From the NCBI GenBank assembly GCA_017430365.1, contig JAFRNC010000009.1:97804-161803 (forward strand): a DNA stretch of 64,000 nt, in the 5' to 3' direction. This document shows, piece by piece, positions 32,451 through 41,018 of the stretch. Numbering within the stretch: position 1 is the first letter of the stretch; each line of letters opens with the position of its first letter. The notes beneath the pieces are model-generated. The model was not told where the DNA came from, searched no databases, and saw only the letters and a program-made list of their open reading frames with translations. A program made the position numbers and the translations under genes. The DNA comes from Bacteroidales bacterium. GTDB taxonomy: Bacteria > Bacteroidota > Bacteroidia > Bacteroidales > UBA932.

Positions 32451-34451
32451 ATGCGTTCAATCAAAGCCATGATCATCGCTACCGGACTGGGAGTGATCCT
32501 GACATCCTGCGGCTCCAAGACCGGAGACCCGGAATTCAAATATTCAATCGACGAATTCGCCGACATCGAGGTGCTCCGCTACCAGGTGCCGGGCTGGGAA
32601 GACCTTTCACTTCAGCAGAAGGAATATGTCTATCATCTGAGTGAAGCGGCAAAGTCGGGCCGCGACATTACCTGGGACCAGAATTTCAAGTATAATCTGG
32701 AGATCCGCCACATCCTTGAGGACATCCTCGAGAAATATACCGGCGCCCGCAAGGGTGAGGAATGGGACAACTTCCTGGTCTATGCCAAGAGGGTCTTCTT
32801 CAGCAACGGCATCCACCACCACTATGCCAACGACAAGATCATTCCCGCGTGTTCCAAATCCTATTTCGCCTCGCTCATGGATGCGGCCGGCGCAGATCCC
32901 GGACGTGCTGAATTCCTGCTGCAGGTGATCTTCGATCCGGAACTCTATCCCACGCTCCAGTACCAGGGAACTGAAAAGGACCTTGTCGAAGCTTCGGCCG
33001 TCAATTTCTATGAAGGCGTCACGGCCCAGGAGGTCAACGATTTCTATGCCAGGATGGAGAATCCGAACGATCCCCATCCCATCTCCTACGGCCTCAACAG
33101 CAAAGTGGTCAAGGAGGACGGCAAGGTGGTCGAAAAGACCTGGAAAGTCGGCGGTATCTACGGGCCTGCCCTGGAGGCGATCATCAGCCATCTCGAAGCG
33201 GCCAAAGCAGTGGCCGAGAATGACGTTCAGAAACAATATATCGACGAACTCGTGGAGTACTACCGTACCGGCGACCTGAGGATGTGGGACAAATACAACA
33301 TCACATGGGTGGCCGACACTCAGAGTGACATAGATTTCGTAAACGGTTTCGTGGAGGACTACGACGATCCGCTCGGCCGCAAGGCTTCCTGGGAGGGCAT
33401 TGTCAACTACCGTGACCGCGAAGCGTCGAAACGCACCGAGATCATCAGCGGCAACGCCCAGTGGTTCGAGGACCATTCTCCCATCGATCCCCGTTTCCGC
33501 AAGGAGGAGGTCAAGGGTGTTTCCGCCAAGGTAATCAACGTGGCGGTCATCGCCGGTGACAACTATCCCGCAACCGCCATCGGAATCAACCTGCCCAACG
33601 CCGACTGGATCCGCAAGGAACACGGTTCCAAGTCCGTGACGATAGCCAACATCACCGATGCCTATGAACTTGCTTCGGAGCAGCGTCCGAAGAGCGTCCT
33701 TTCTGAATTCGCCTGGGACCAGGCCGAGATCGACCTCTGCAAGAAATACGGCAGCATCACCGACAATCTCCACACCGACCTTCACGAATGCCTGGGACAC
33801 GGCAGCGGCCAGCTTCTCCCGACAACGCCGGCCAACGCCCTCAAGGAGTTCACCTCCACGCTTGAGGAAGCCCGCGCCGACCTGTTCGCCCTCTACTACC
33901 TGGCCGACCCTAAACTGGTGGAACTCGGCCTTCTCGACAGCCTCGACGCCTACAAGGCTGAATACATGAGCTACATACGCAACGGTATCTTCACCCAGTT
34001 CAGCCGTGTCGAACTCGGCAAGCCCAACACCGAGGCCCATATGCAGAACCGCAAACTCATCGCCGACTGGTGTTATGAGAAGGGCAGGGCCGACAACGTC
34101 ATAGAGAAGAAAGTGCGCGACGGCAAGACCTATTTCGTAATCAACGATTTTGATAAGCTGCGCGGCCTCTTCGGCGAACTGCTCGCCGAGATCCAGAGGA
34201 TAAAGTCCGAAGGCGATTACGAAGCCGGCAAGGCGCTGGTCCAGAAATATGCCGTCAATATCGATCCCCAGCTCCACAAGGAGGTTCTCGACCGTTATGC
34301 CAGCCTTCAGCTGAAGCCCTACCGCGGATTCATCAATCCGGAGATCGTTCCGGTCGTCAAGGACGGCAAGACGGTGGACTACCAGATCGTCTATGGTGAC
34401 GACTTCCTCGAGCAGCAGCTCTATTACGGCAAGAAGTACCGTACGCTGTAG
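32451..34451 (+). CDS. Dipeptidyl-peptidase III-like (M49) lipoprotein
   Basis: 666 residues. A lipoprotein signal (hydrophobic run ending ILTSCGS) is followed by the M49 fold. The zinc motif HECLGH is at residues 445-450 (HEXXGH form), and the second zinc helix has STLEEARADLFALYYL. It removes dipeptides from the N-terminus of oligopeptides. The 5-spaced HEXXGH rather than HEXXXH is the minority form seen in Bacteroidetes. Membrane anchoring suggests that it works on peptides produced by the neighbouring C11 and other exported proteases. It is followed by repeat copy 2. Confidence 0.9.
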   Translation: MRSIKAMIIATGLGVILTSCGSKTGDPEFKYSIDEFADIEVLRYQVPGWEDLSLQQKEYVYHLSEAAKSGRDITWDQNFKYNLEIRHILEDILEKYTGARKGEEWDNFLVYAKRVFFSNGIHHHYANDKIIPACSKSYFASLMDAAGADPGRAEFLLQVIFDPELYPTLQYQGTEKDLVEASAVNFYEGVTAQEVNDFYARMENPNDPHPISYGLNSKVVKEDGKVVEKTWKVGGIYGPALEAIISHLEAAKAVAENDVQKQYIDELVEYYRTGDLRMWDKYNITWVADTQSDIDFVNGFVEDYDDPLGRKASWEGIVNYRDREASKRTEIISGNAQWFEDHSPIDPRFRKEEVKGVSAKVINVAVIAGDNYPATAIGINLPNADWIRKEHGSKSVTIANITDAYELASEQRPKSVLSEFAWDQAEIDLCKKYGSITDNLHTDLHECLGHGSGQLLPTTPANALKEFTSTLEEARADLFALYYLADPKLVELGLLDSLDAYKAEYMSYIRNGIFTQFSRVELGKPNTEAHMQNRKLIADWCYEKGRADNVIEKKVRDGKTYFVINDFDKLRGLFGELLAEIQRIKSEGDYEAGKALVQKYAVNIDPQLHKEVLDRYASLQLKPYRGFINPEIVPVVKDGKTVDYQIVYGDDFLEQQLYYGKKYRTL

Positions 34452-34487
34452 CGTCATCGGCCGCGAGCCGGGACGCCAGCCATTTTG

Positions 34488-34598
34488 CGCTGCAACGGAC
34501 ACATCTGTCTTTCAGCCTCTTACGTAAAGTGATCCCCCTCGTTTCGAGGGGGATCACTTTATATAATCCATTGATTGTCAATTGCGTCCGTTGCAGCG
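34488..34598. repeat. Dispersed inverted-repeat element, copy 2
   Basis: Arms CGCTGCAACGGAC (34488-34500) and its complement (34586-34598) are identical to copy 1, but the 85-base core is different and contains a strong hairpin (34526-34560). Poly-T or poly-A sequence flanks the arms as in copy 1. Confidence 0.8.
34526..34560. terminator. Perfect 15-bp hairpin inside repeat copy 2
   Basis: Arms AAAGTGATCCCCCTC and GAGGGGGATCACTTT with a 5-base loop. The A-start and T-end make it symmetrical, so it could terminate transcripts from both sides (M49 gene from the left, folP from the right). Confidence 0.65.
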
Positions 34599-34611
34599 CA
34601 AAAATGGGCGT

Positions 34612-34636
34612 CGGGGGCCTGCCCCCGGTACTAAAG
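34612..34636. repeat. Short GC-rich repeat containing the folP stop codon
   Basis: A GGGGGC/GCCCCC hairpin is followed by GGTACTAAAG. On the minus strand it begins CTTTAG, the end of folP. This mirrors the 39-base repeat at the end of the AGCS gene (25535-25573). Confidence 0.65.
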
Positions 34637-35383
34637 ATGCGTTCTTATTATATCGGCGCCCATGGCTATGGCGCGCTGCTCGTATTCGCGGACGATGTCG
34701 TCGCATGTGGAAGGTGTCAGGAGGCGTGGACGCCAGATGAAGCGCTTGCGGGAGACACCGACCAGGATGGGGCGGCGGAACGATTTGAGCTCGTCGAGGC
34801 GGTCGAACAGGGTCTGGTTGTCGCTGTCACTCTTTGAAAAGCCGAAACCGGGGTCGAGGACCCAGTCTGCCACGCCGGCCTCCTTGGCGCGTACGGCGAA
34901 ATCACGGAAGAATTGTTTAACGCTGTCTACGACATCGTCATAGGCATAGTCGCCGTGCATGGTTTCGAACGTTCCCTGATGGTGCATTGCCACGTATCGG
35001 AGACCGAGCCTGCCGACGACAGGCAGCATCGCCTCGTCCCATTCTCCGGCAGATATGTCGTTGACCCAGAAACGGCCTATTGCCTGGTAGGCCATTACGA
35101 CTATCGAAGAACGGAACGTATCGATCGAGACAGGGACTTCGGGGTAATGCCGCCTGAGGGTCTCGAGTATGGGTTCGAGCCGCTCCCATTCTTCGTCCGC
35201 TCCGACGTCAGTCGCTCCCGGCCGGGAGGAGACGGCGCCCAGGTCCAGAATGTCGGCCCCCTGTGAGAGGAGCTTGTCCGCCCTGCGGCGGAAAGCATCA
35301 ACCGTCGCGGCACGGGAAGGCTCGTAGAAGGAGTCAGCGTTCAGATTGATGATTCCCATGATTTTCGTTGTCCCGCTTTCCAT
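34631..35383 (-). CDS. folP: Dihydropteroate synthase
   Basis: 250 residues from the ATG at 35383; the in-frame start further upstream lies in the divergent promoter. The motifs are KIMGIINLNADSFYEPSR, ADILDLGAVSSRPGA, PVSIDTFRSSIV and ILVGVSRKRFI. It condenses pABA with the pterin pyrophosphate in folate synthesis and is the sulfonamide target. The stop codon lies in a short GC-rich repeat. It is divergent from tmk, with interleaved -7 boxes. Confidence 0.93.
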   Translation of the reverse strand: MESGTTKIMGIINLNADSFYEPSRAATVDAFRRRADKLLSQGADILDLGAVSSRPGATDVGADEEWERLEPILETLRRHYPEVPVSIDTFRSSIVVMAYQAIGRFWVNDISAGEWDEAMLPVVGRLGLRYVAMHHQGTFETMHGDYAYDDVVDSVKQFFRDFAVRAKEAGVADWVLDPGFGFSKSDSDNQTLFDRLDELKSFRRPILVGVSRKRFIWRPRLLTPSTCDDIVREYEQRAIAMGADIIRTHL

Positions 35384-35391
35384 AATTTTGT

Positions 35392-35399
35392 TATCTTTA
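35392..35399 (+). promoter_or_regulatory. -7-like promoter element (TATCTTTA) for tmk
   Basis: It differs from TAnnTTTG only at the last base and lies 26 bases before the tmk ATG at 35426. It is to the left of the opposite-strand folP box, so the two transcripts would begin almost at the same point. Confidence 0.45.
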
Positions 35400-35410
35400 C
35401 AAGTCAGATA

Positions 35411-35418
35411 CAAAGATA
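35411..35418 (-). promoter_or_regulatory. -7 promoter element (TATCTTTG) for folP
   Basis: An exact consensus on the minus strand, 27 bases before the folP ATG at 35383, facing the tmk box across 11 bases. Confidence 0.55.
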
Positions 35419-35425
35419 ATATTTT

Positions 35426-36103
35426 ATGCTGATCGTTCTCGAAGGTTTGGACGGCGCCGGAAAATCGACGCAGCTTAAGATGGTTACATCATACTTCTCC
35501 TCGCTCGGCAGGGATGTGGAGTATCTCCATTTTCCCCGCTATACGGCGCCGATCTACGGGGAGTTGATCTCCAAGTTCCTCCGCGGCGATTTCGGCTCGA
35601 TCGACCAGGTGCATCCCCAGCTCGTGGCGCTGCTTTTCGCCGAAGACCGCCGCGATGCCGGAAGCCTTATCCGCAGCTGGATGGACCAGGGCAGGGTGGT
35701 GATCCTCGACCGCTACGTCTACTCGAATATCGCCTTCCAATGCGCCAAGATCGGATCCCCCGAAGAGGCCCGGGCCCTGCGTGACTGGATTTTCGACCTG
35801 GAATATGGCTATTACGGCATCCCGAGGCCGACTCTCAACATTTTCCTCGACGTACCGATCGGTTTCGTCGACGCCAAACTGAAGAACAGCCGCAAAGGCG
35901 GTGACAGGAGCTATCTGGCAGGGAAGTCCGACATACACGAATCGGATATCGCTTTCCAGGTCAAGGTCAGGGAGCTTTACATGGAACAGTGCAGGCTTGA
36001 CGACAGTTTCATCCGCATCGACTGCAGCGACCCTGACGGCAGGATACTTCCCGCCGCCGATATTTTCCAAAAGATCAGAAAAGAGATAGACGCCGTACTA
36101 TGA
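35426..36103 (+). CDS. tmk: dTMP kinase
   Basis: 225 residues. The P-loop is EGLDGAGKST at residues 6-15, the DRY motif is VILDRYVYSN, and the lid region is KNSRKGGDRSYL. It phosphorylates dTMP to dTDP in the cytoplasm. It is slightly longer than the typical 205-210 residues. The stop overlaps the start of the DoxX gene (ATGA), so tmk heads a three-gene operon. Confidence 0.93.
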   Translation: MLIVLEGLDGAGKSTQLKMVTSYFSSLGRDVEYLHFPRYTAPIYGELISKFLRGDFGSIDQVHPQLVALLFAEDRRDAGSLIRSWMDQGRVVILDRYVYSNIAFQCAKIGSPEEARALRDWIFDLEYGYYGIPRPTLNIFLDVPIGFVDAKLKNSRKGGDRSYLAGKSDIHESDIAFQVKVRELYMEQCRLDDSFIRIDCSDPDGRILPAADIFQKIRKEIDAVL

Positions 36104-37242
36104 GATTCATACTCGCCCTCTGCAGGGTTCTGTTCTCCCTCACATTCATCGTTTCGGGTGCGCTGAAGCTGCTCGATCCGGTGGGGACGGGGCTCATCGT
36201 GAAAGAGTATCTGGATTTCATGCACCTGGGCTTCCTCGAGCCCTACGCCATGGCGATCGGAATCCTTCTTTCCACCATGGAGTTCACCCTGGGCATATGC
36301 ATGCTCAGCGGTCTGCGCTTCAGGGTTATGGCATGGGTTTCGCTGATCCTGACCGCTTTCTTCACCCTCCTGACCCTTTACCTGATGCTTTTCAACCCGA
36401 TCAGCGACTGCGGCTGCTTCGGTGAGGCGATCCATCTGACCAATACCCAGACCTTCCTCAAGAACCTGGTGCTCCTTGCCCTTGCCGTTGTCATTTTCAT
36501 CTTCCGGAAGAGGGCGACCCGCCTGGCCCGTCCATGGCTCGAATGGGTCTTCGTAGGAGTCTTCGCGGCTCTTGGGCTATTCGTGGCGGTGAGGGCGGCG
36601 GCCACGATTCCGCAGGTCGATTTCACGGCATACAGGGTCGGCAATAACCTGGATGACCTGGCCCGGGAAAACCAGGCTCAATTCGAGACGACGTTCATCT
36701 ATACGAAGGACGGGCAGACGAAGGAATTCACTCTCGACGAACTCCCTGACGAGAGCTGGACCTATCTGGACAGCCGGACGGTCCAGGTCGGAGGATCTAC
36801 AAAGATGGCCCAGGTCGATTTCACTCCCGAGAGGCTTGAGGGCCCCATGCTCGCCGTAACCATCTATAATCCTGAAGCGCTGTCACCGGCGGCCCTGGCC
36901 AGGATCGAGGGTTTCCGGAAGGAGGCTGCAAGCCTCGGGCAGGAACCTGTGGTCTATGCCCCCTCGGGCGATTATGTGCCCGCCGACCGCAAATCGCTGA
37001 TGACGCTCAACCGCAGCAACGGAGGAGCGGTCTATTTCAACGACGGCGTCATAGTTGCCAAGTGGGCGAATTCCGAGCTGGACGATGCACGCCTTGACGA
37101 AATCCTCGGAGAAGACCCGGATGTCGTGATTCTCCGTCACAGGATACGCGAGCAGCTCTATGCCAGTATACTGGTGGTCGGAACGCTTGTGCTCCTCGTG
37201 CTTGTACGGGTGCTCTGCAAATTGCTTGTAAGGAAGAAGTGA
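36100..37242 (+). CDS. DoxX/MauE-like membrane protein, BT_3928 type
   Basis: 380 residues. The N-terminal four-helix DoxX/MauE-like unit (about 5-150) opens RVLFSLTFIVSGALKLLDP and has the conserved NPISDCGCFGEAI. A fifth membrane segment lies near 150-170, a soluble periplasmic domain spans about 175-345, and a last membrane segment sits near the C-terminus (SILVVGTLVLLVLVRVL). The Cys pair in DCGCFG suggests redox or disulfide chemistry, as in MauE-like proteins. Its function is unknown. It lies between tmk (ATGA overlap) and a GT2 gene. Confidence 0.8.
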   Translation: MRFILALCRVLFSLTFIVSGALKLLDPVGTGLIVKEYLDFMHLGFLEPYAMAIGILLSTMEFTLGICMLSGLRFRVMAWVSLILTAFFTLLTLYLMLFNPISDCGCFGEAIHLTNTQTFLKNLVLLALAVVIFIFRKRATRLARPWLEWVFVGVFAALGLFVAVRAAATIPQVDFTAYRVGNNLDDLARENQAQFETTFIYTKDGQTKEFTLDELPDESWTYLDSRTVQVGGSTKMAQVDFTPERLEGPMLAVTIYNPEALSPAALARIEGFRKEAASLGQEPVVYAPSGDYVPADRKSLMTLNRSNGGAVYFNDGVIVAKWANSELDDARLDEILGEDPDVVILRHRIREQLYASILVVGTLVLLVLVRVLCKLLVRKK

Positions 37243-37243
37243 T

Positions 37244-38257
37244 ATGGATACAGCCGTCGTCATATTGAACTGGAACGGGCTGGGAATGCTCAAGACATAT
37301 CTTCCGCTGCTGGTGGAGCGTACCACATGCTGCGGTGCCTTCATCGTCGTGGCCGACAACGGATCGACCGACGGTTCGGTGGAATGGCTTGAGGAGAACT
37401 GGCCCTCTGTCCGTACCATCCGCTTCGACCGCAACTGGGGCTTTACGGGAGGCTACAACAGGGCCCTTCTCGAAATCGATGCCGACTATTACGTGCTTCT
37501 GAACTCCGACGTCGAGGTGTCCCCGGGCTGGCTGGAACCTCTCGTAGGCTTTCTCGAGGAACATCCGGAAGCCGGGATATGCCAGCCCAAGATCCTTTCT
37601 GTCGCCGACCGCGGCTCTTTCGAATATGCCGGGGCGGCAGGCGGTTTCATCGACCGTTACGGCTATCCTTTCTGCCGCGGGCGTATACTTTCCAAACTGG
37701 AACGGGACGAAGGGCAATACGATTCTGCGGAGGAGTGCTTCTGGGCCAGCGGCGCCTGCATGGTGGTCAGAAGTGCGCTTTACCATCATCTGGGCGGCCT
37801 GGACGAGAGTTTCTTCGCACACATGGAGGAGATAGATTTCTGCTGGCGGGCCAAACTCCTGGGGTATCAGGTGTGGTGCGTGCCTGCCTCCACCGTATGG
37901 CACGTCGGCGGCGGAACCCTTCCCAACGACTCTCCCAGGAAACTGTATTTCAATTACCGCAACAATCTGCTGATGCTCTATAAGAATCTGCCCGACAGCA
38001 TACGACGCGGGAGGATTTTCGCCAGGATGTGCCTCGACGGGGCATCGGCGGCCGTATATCTGTTTACCGGACGGTTCCAGTTCTTCAAGTCCGTACTGAA
38101 AGCCCACCGCGACTACCGCCGGATGAAGAGGGACGAGGATCCTTCCCCGTTCGACGAGGAGCGCAACAACATTGGATATTATCCGCGTAGCATAATCTGG
38201 GCCTTCTTCCGCTCCGGCAGGAAGCTGCGCTGGTCGGATATCGAACGTGACCTGTAA
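37244..38257 (+). CDS. GT2 glycosyltransferase, rhamnosyltransferase-like
   Basis: 337 residues. The GT-A start is TAVVILNWNGLGML, the donor-site motifs are VVADNGSTDGSVEWL and YYVLLNSDVEVSPGWL, and the acceptor region has HMEEIDFCWRAKLLGY followed by HVGGGT. It matches the WbbL-type family that extends cell-surface polysaccharide. No membrane segments were seen, so it is predicted peripheral on the cytoplasmic face. It starts one base after the DoxX stop. A shared bidirectional terminator (38264-38290) follows. Confidence 0.9.
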   Translation: MDTAVVILNWNGLGMLKTYLPLLVERTTCCGAFIVVADNGSTDGSVEWLEENWPSVRTIRFDRNWGFTGGYNRALLEIDADYYVLLNSDVEVSPGWLEPLVGFLEEHPEAGICQPKILSVADRGSFEYAGAAGGFIDRYGYPFCRGRILSKLERDEGQYDSAEECFWASGACMVVRSALYHHLGGLDESFFAHMEEIDFCWRAKLLGYQVWCVPASTVWHVGGGTLPNDSPRKLYFNYRNNLLMLYKNLPDSIRRGRIFARMCLDGASAAVYLFTGRFQFFKSVLKAHRDYRRMKRDEDPSPFDEERNNIGYYPRSIIWAFFRSGRKLRWSDIERDL

Positions 38258-38263
38258 CAAAAA

Positions 38264-38290
38264 ACCGGACGGCCCGCGGGGGTCGTCCGG
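38264..38290. terminator. Bidirectional terminator between the GT2 gene and rplI
   Basis: A 10-bp stem CCGGACGGCC/GGTCGTCCGG with one G-U pair. Six A precede it and a T-rich stretch follows, so it can stop transcripts from both converging genes. Confidence 0.7.
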
Positions 38291-38313
38291 TTCTGTTTCG
38301 GACAGGAATCAGC

Positions 38314-38769
38314 TTAAGCCTCTTCGCCTACCACCTCGAGTTTGACGGTGGCCTTGATGTCCTTGTAGCATTTGACCACGGCCTCATATTCGCCCACCTG
38401 CTTGATGAGGGGTTCGCCTACGAGGGTGATGTTCTTGCGGTCCACATCGAAGCCGGCGGCCACGAGGGCGTCTGCGACCTGGATGTTGTTGACGGAACCG
38501 AACACCTTTCCGGTCTCGCTCACCTTGGCGGGGACCTTAACGGTCACCTCGGCGAGGCGTGCCGCGAGTTTCTCGGCAGCGTCGCGGAGCGCCTGCTCCT
38601 TGTGTGCGCGCTGACGCATGTTCTCGGCGTGGATCTTCTTGGCGGTCGGGGTGGCCATGATGGCCAGGCCCTGGGGAATCAGCCAGTTAGCGCCGTAACC
38701 GTTGCGGACGGTTACGATGTCGTCCTTGTTGCCAAGGTTCTGAACGTCTTGTTTGAGAATGACTTCCAT
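38314..38769 (-). CDS. rplI: 50S ribosomal protein bL9
   Basis: 151 residues. The N-terminal domain is typical (MEVILKQDVQNLGNKDDIVTV, then NGYGANWLIPQG), joined by a long charged helix (about 45-78) to the C-terminal domain (KVFGSVNNIQVADAL). It is the last gene of the rpsF-rpsR-rplI operon, 10 bases after rpsR. Confidence 0.97.
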   Translation of the reverse strand: MEVILKQDVQNLGNKDDIVTVRNGYGANWLIPQGLAIMATPTAKKIHAENMRQRAHKEQALRDAAEKLAARLAEVTVKVPAKVSETGKVFGSVNNIQVADALVAAGFDVDRKNITLVGEPLIKQVGEYEAVVKCYKDIKATVKLEVVGEEA

Positions 38770-38779
38770 GGTTTCCTCC

Positions 38780-39046
38780 TTATTTCATCAGGTCAGTTAC
38801 ATACGGGAGAAGCGCCAGGTGGCGTGCCCTCTTGATAGCTTGCGATACCTTCTTCTGGAATTTCAGAGAAGTGCCGGTGATGCGGCGGGGGAGGATCTTA
38901 CCTTGTTCGTTGAGGAACTTCTTCAGGAATTCGGCGTCCTTGTAGTCGACATATTTGATACCTGCCTTCTTGAAACGGCAGTACTTCTTCTTCTTGACCT
39001 CGACATTGACGGGGTTCAGATAGCGGATGTCATCGTTCTGTGCCAT
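38780..39046 (-). CDS. rpsR: 30S ribosomal protein bS18
   Basis: 88 residues, with the core [22 protein letters not shown] and the basic [17 protein letters not shown], and a normal C-terminus. It forms the S6:S18 pair on the platform of the 30S subunit. It lies 14 bases after rpsF and 10 before rplI. Confidence 0.97.
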   Translation of the reverse strand: MAQNDDIRYLNPVNVEVKKKKYCRFKKAGIKYVDYKDAEFLKKFLNEQGKILPRRITGTSLKFQKKVSQAIKRARHLALLPYVTDLMK

Positions 39047-39060
39047 AGTTTCTCTCTCCT

Positions 39061-39441
39061 TTATTCGTTAGCGGGAGCCTCGGCAGGAGCTTCGGCGGTC
39101 TTTACTTCGCCATTGATCTTGGCGCGGCGGCGCTCGGCATAGGCGATGGCGTGTTTGTCCATGGACACGGTCTGGAAGCGGAGGATACGCTCGTCACGCT
39201 TGAACTGTGTTTCAAATCTGGCAATGAACTCCGGTTCGGCCTGGAACTCGATCAGGTGATAGAAGCCGGTAGTTTTCTTCTGGATGGGGTAAGCCAGTTT
39301 CTTCAGGCCCCAGTCCTCTTCGTACACGATGTTACCACCGTTCTCGGTGATAAAACCCTTGTACTTGGCAACCGCTTCCTTCATCTGGACATCAGACAAA
39401 ACGGGAGTTGCAATGAAAACGGTTTCGTACTGTTTGAACAT
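39061..39441 (-). CDS. rpsF: 30S ribosomal protein bS6
   Basis: 126 residues from the ATG at 39441 ([10 protein letters not shown]). The frame remains open far upstream, but the -7 box and leader hairpin fix the start here. The core has [23 protein letters not shown], and the C-terminal tail is Ala/Glu/Pro-rich. It is the first gene of the rpsF-rpsR-rplI operon. Confidence 0.96.
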   Translation of the reverse strand: MFKQYETVFIATPVLSDVQMKEAVAKYKGFITENGGNIVYEEDWGLKKLAYPIQKKTTGFYHLIEFQAEPEFIARFETQFKRDERILRFQTVSMDKHAIAYAERRRAKINGEVKTAEAPAEAPANE

Positions 39442-39462
39442 GTATGTAATTGTTAATAATAA

Positions 39463-39489
39463 AGCCCTTCGGGATTTTCCCAAAGGGCT
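39463..39489 (-). promoter_or_regulatory. Leader hairpin of rpsF, possible S6:S18 binding site
   Basis: On the minus strand the leader folds as AGCCCTT / AAGGGCT enclosing a GGGA/TCCC upper stem with a 3-base loop, and carries TCCCGAAGGG on its 3' side. Known S6:S18 autoregulatory leaders have a hairpin presenting CCG. The hairpin sits almost at the predicted transcript start and about 22 bases before the ATG. The assignment is inferred from position and the CCG. Confidence 0.4.
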
Positions 39490-39490
39490 G

Positions 39491-39498
39491 CAAAGATA
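39491..39498 (-). promoter_or_regulatory. -7 promoter element (TATCTTTG) for rpsF-rpsR-rplI
   Basis: An exact consensus on the minus strand immediately upstream of the leader hairpin, 50 bases before the rpsF ATG. Confidence 0.6.
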
Positions 39499-39521
39499 GA
39501 GATAATTTTTTAATTGACAAA

Positions 39522-40985
39522 TTATTTCTTGGGAGCGTCTTCCAGGACCGCCTTGATGAATTCCCACCACTTGGCGACCGAGGGGACGAAGCAGCGTTCG
39601 TCCGGGGAGTGGGGCGACTTGAGGGTAGGGCCGCATGAGATCATATCCCAGTGGGGATAGGCTCCTGCCAGGATGCCGCACTCGAGTCCGGCGTGGATGG
39701 CCATGACGGCGGGTTCCGTGCCGAAGAGTTTCTTGTACTTCTCCTTCATGGTGTGGAGGATGGGAGACTGCATGTTCGGGCTCCAGCCTGAGTAGGCACC
39801 GTCGAACCAGACCTTTGCTCCGGCCAGTTCGAAGGCGGCGCGTACGGCTTCGGCGAGATCCATCTTGAGGGTGTCGGTGGAACCGCGCAGCAGGGTGTTG
39901 ACGGTGATCACTCCGTTGTCGGTGTGTACGATGGCCAGGTTGTTGGAGGTCTCCACGAGGCCGGAGACCTGCAGGCTCATGCGGTCGACCGCATTCGGGC
40001 AGGCGTACAGGGCCTTGATGAGTTTCAGGCCGGTGTTGCCGGCGATGACCTTGCTTGCGCTGGCGGGCTCGACGGTGATCACGAGGCCCGGATCGATGGG
40101 AGCGAGTTCAGCCTTTACGGTTTCAGTTGTCCTTGCGATGAGCGCGTTGACCGCCTCGGCTTTCTCTGCGGGAACTGCGAATACGGCCTCAGCTTCACGC
40201 GGGATGGCGTTGCGCATGTTGCCTCCGTTGAAACTTACGAGTTTACCCTTGTTGTCGCGCAGGACAGGCAGGAGCAGGCGGGCCATCACCTTGTTGGCGT
40301 TGCCGCGGCCCTCGTTGATTTCCATTCCGGAGTGTCCGCCGCGCAGGCCGGTGACTATGACCTTGAAGACCTCGAATCCCTTGGGAGTGGGTTCTTCCTT
40401 GTATTTGAAAGAAACATTGGCGTCGATGCCGCCGGCGCAGCCCACGTAGAGTTCGCCTTCGGTCTCGGAGTCGAGGTTGAGGAGGATGTCACCCTTCAGC
40501 ACGCCGGGCTTGAGGGCTTTTGCGCCGACCATGCGGGTCTCTTCGTCGACTGTGAAGAGGGCTTCGATGGGGCCGTGTTTCAGTGTCTTGGATTCGAGCA
40601 CCGACATGGCGGCTGCCACGCCGAGGCCGTCGTCCGCACCGAGGGTCGTGCCGCAGGCGTATACCCAGTCGCCGTCCTCCTTGTGGACGATGCGGGTCTC
40701 GATCGGATCTTGCGTGAAATCGTGTTTCTTGTCGTTGTTCTTCTGGGGGACCATGTCCATGTGGGCCTGGAGGATGATGCCTTTGCGGTCTTCCATGCCG
40801 GGCGTGGCGGGCTTGCGTATAATCACGTTGCCGCATTCATCCTGAAAAGCTTCCAGTCCGAGGTCCTTGGCCCACTGGACCAGGAATTTGGCGACTTTCT
40901 GCGTATGTCCCGAGGGACGGGGAATCTGGGTGAGCGAATAGAAGTTTTTCCACACGCTCTGGGGCTCTAAATTGCGGATAGGCAT
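39522..40985 (-). CDS. pepD: Aminoacyl-histidine dipeptidase (M20)
   Basis: 487 residues. The M20 signature regions are all present: [13 protein letters not shown] (first zinc His and Asp), [16 protein letters not shown] (bridging Asp), [15 protein letters not shown] (general-base Glu pair) and the C-terminal His region near [15 protein letters not shown]. It hydrolyses Xaa-His and other dipeptides in the cytoplasm. No signal peptide is seen, so it would complete digestion of peptides imported after the exported proteases. It is preceded by the DUF4831 gene on the same strand. Confidence 0.93.
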   Translation of the reverse strand: MPIRNLEPQSVWKNFYSLTQIPRPSGHTQKVAKFLVQWAKDLGLEAFQDECGNVIIRKPATPGMEDRKGIILQAHMDMVPQKNNDKKHDFTQDPIETRIVHKEDGDWVYACGTTLGADDGLGVAAAMSVLESKTLKHGPIEALFTVDEETRMVGAKALKPGVLKGDILLNLDSETEGELYVGCAGGIDANVSFKYKEEPTPKGFEVFKVIVTGLRGGHSGMEINEGRGNANKVMARLLLPVLRDNKGKLVSFNGGNMRNAIPREAEAVFAVPAEKAEAVNALIARTTETVKAELAPIDPGLVITVEPASASKVIAGNTGLKLIKALYACPNAVDRMSLQVSGLVETSNNLAIVHTDNGVITVNTLLRGSTDTLKMDLAEAVRAAFELAGAKVWFDGAYSGWSPNMQSPILHTMKEKYKKLFGTEPAVMAIHAGLECGILAGAYPHWDMISCGPTLKSPHSPDERCFVPSVAKWWEFIKAVLEDAPKK

Positions 40986-41018
40986 GATTGGTTGTGGTTT
41001 TATGATTGATTCGTGAGA

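Noticed and set aside
32607..34502. A 631-codon open frame on the minus strand opposite the M49 gene
   Set aside because: It is antisense to a gene with clear motifs. GC-rich codon bias leaves long antisense frames, and its Val/Leu/Asp-rich composition matches no family.
39924..40970. A 348-codon plus-strand frame opposite pepD
   Set aside because: It is antisense to a well-conserved peptidase, with no domain or start context of its own.
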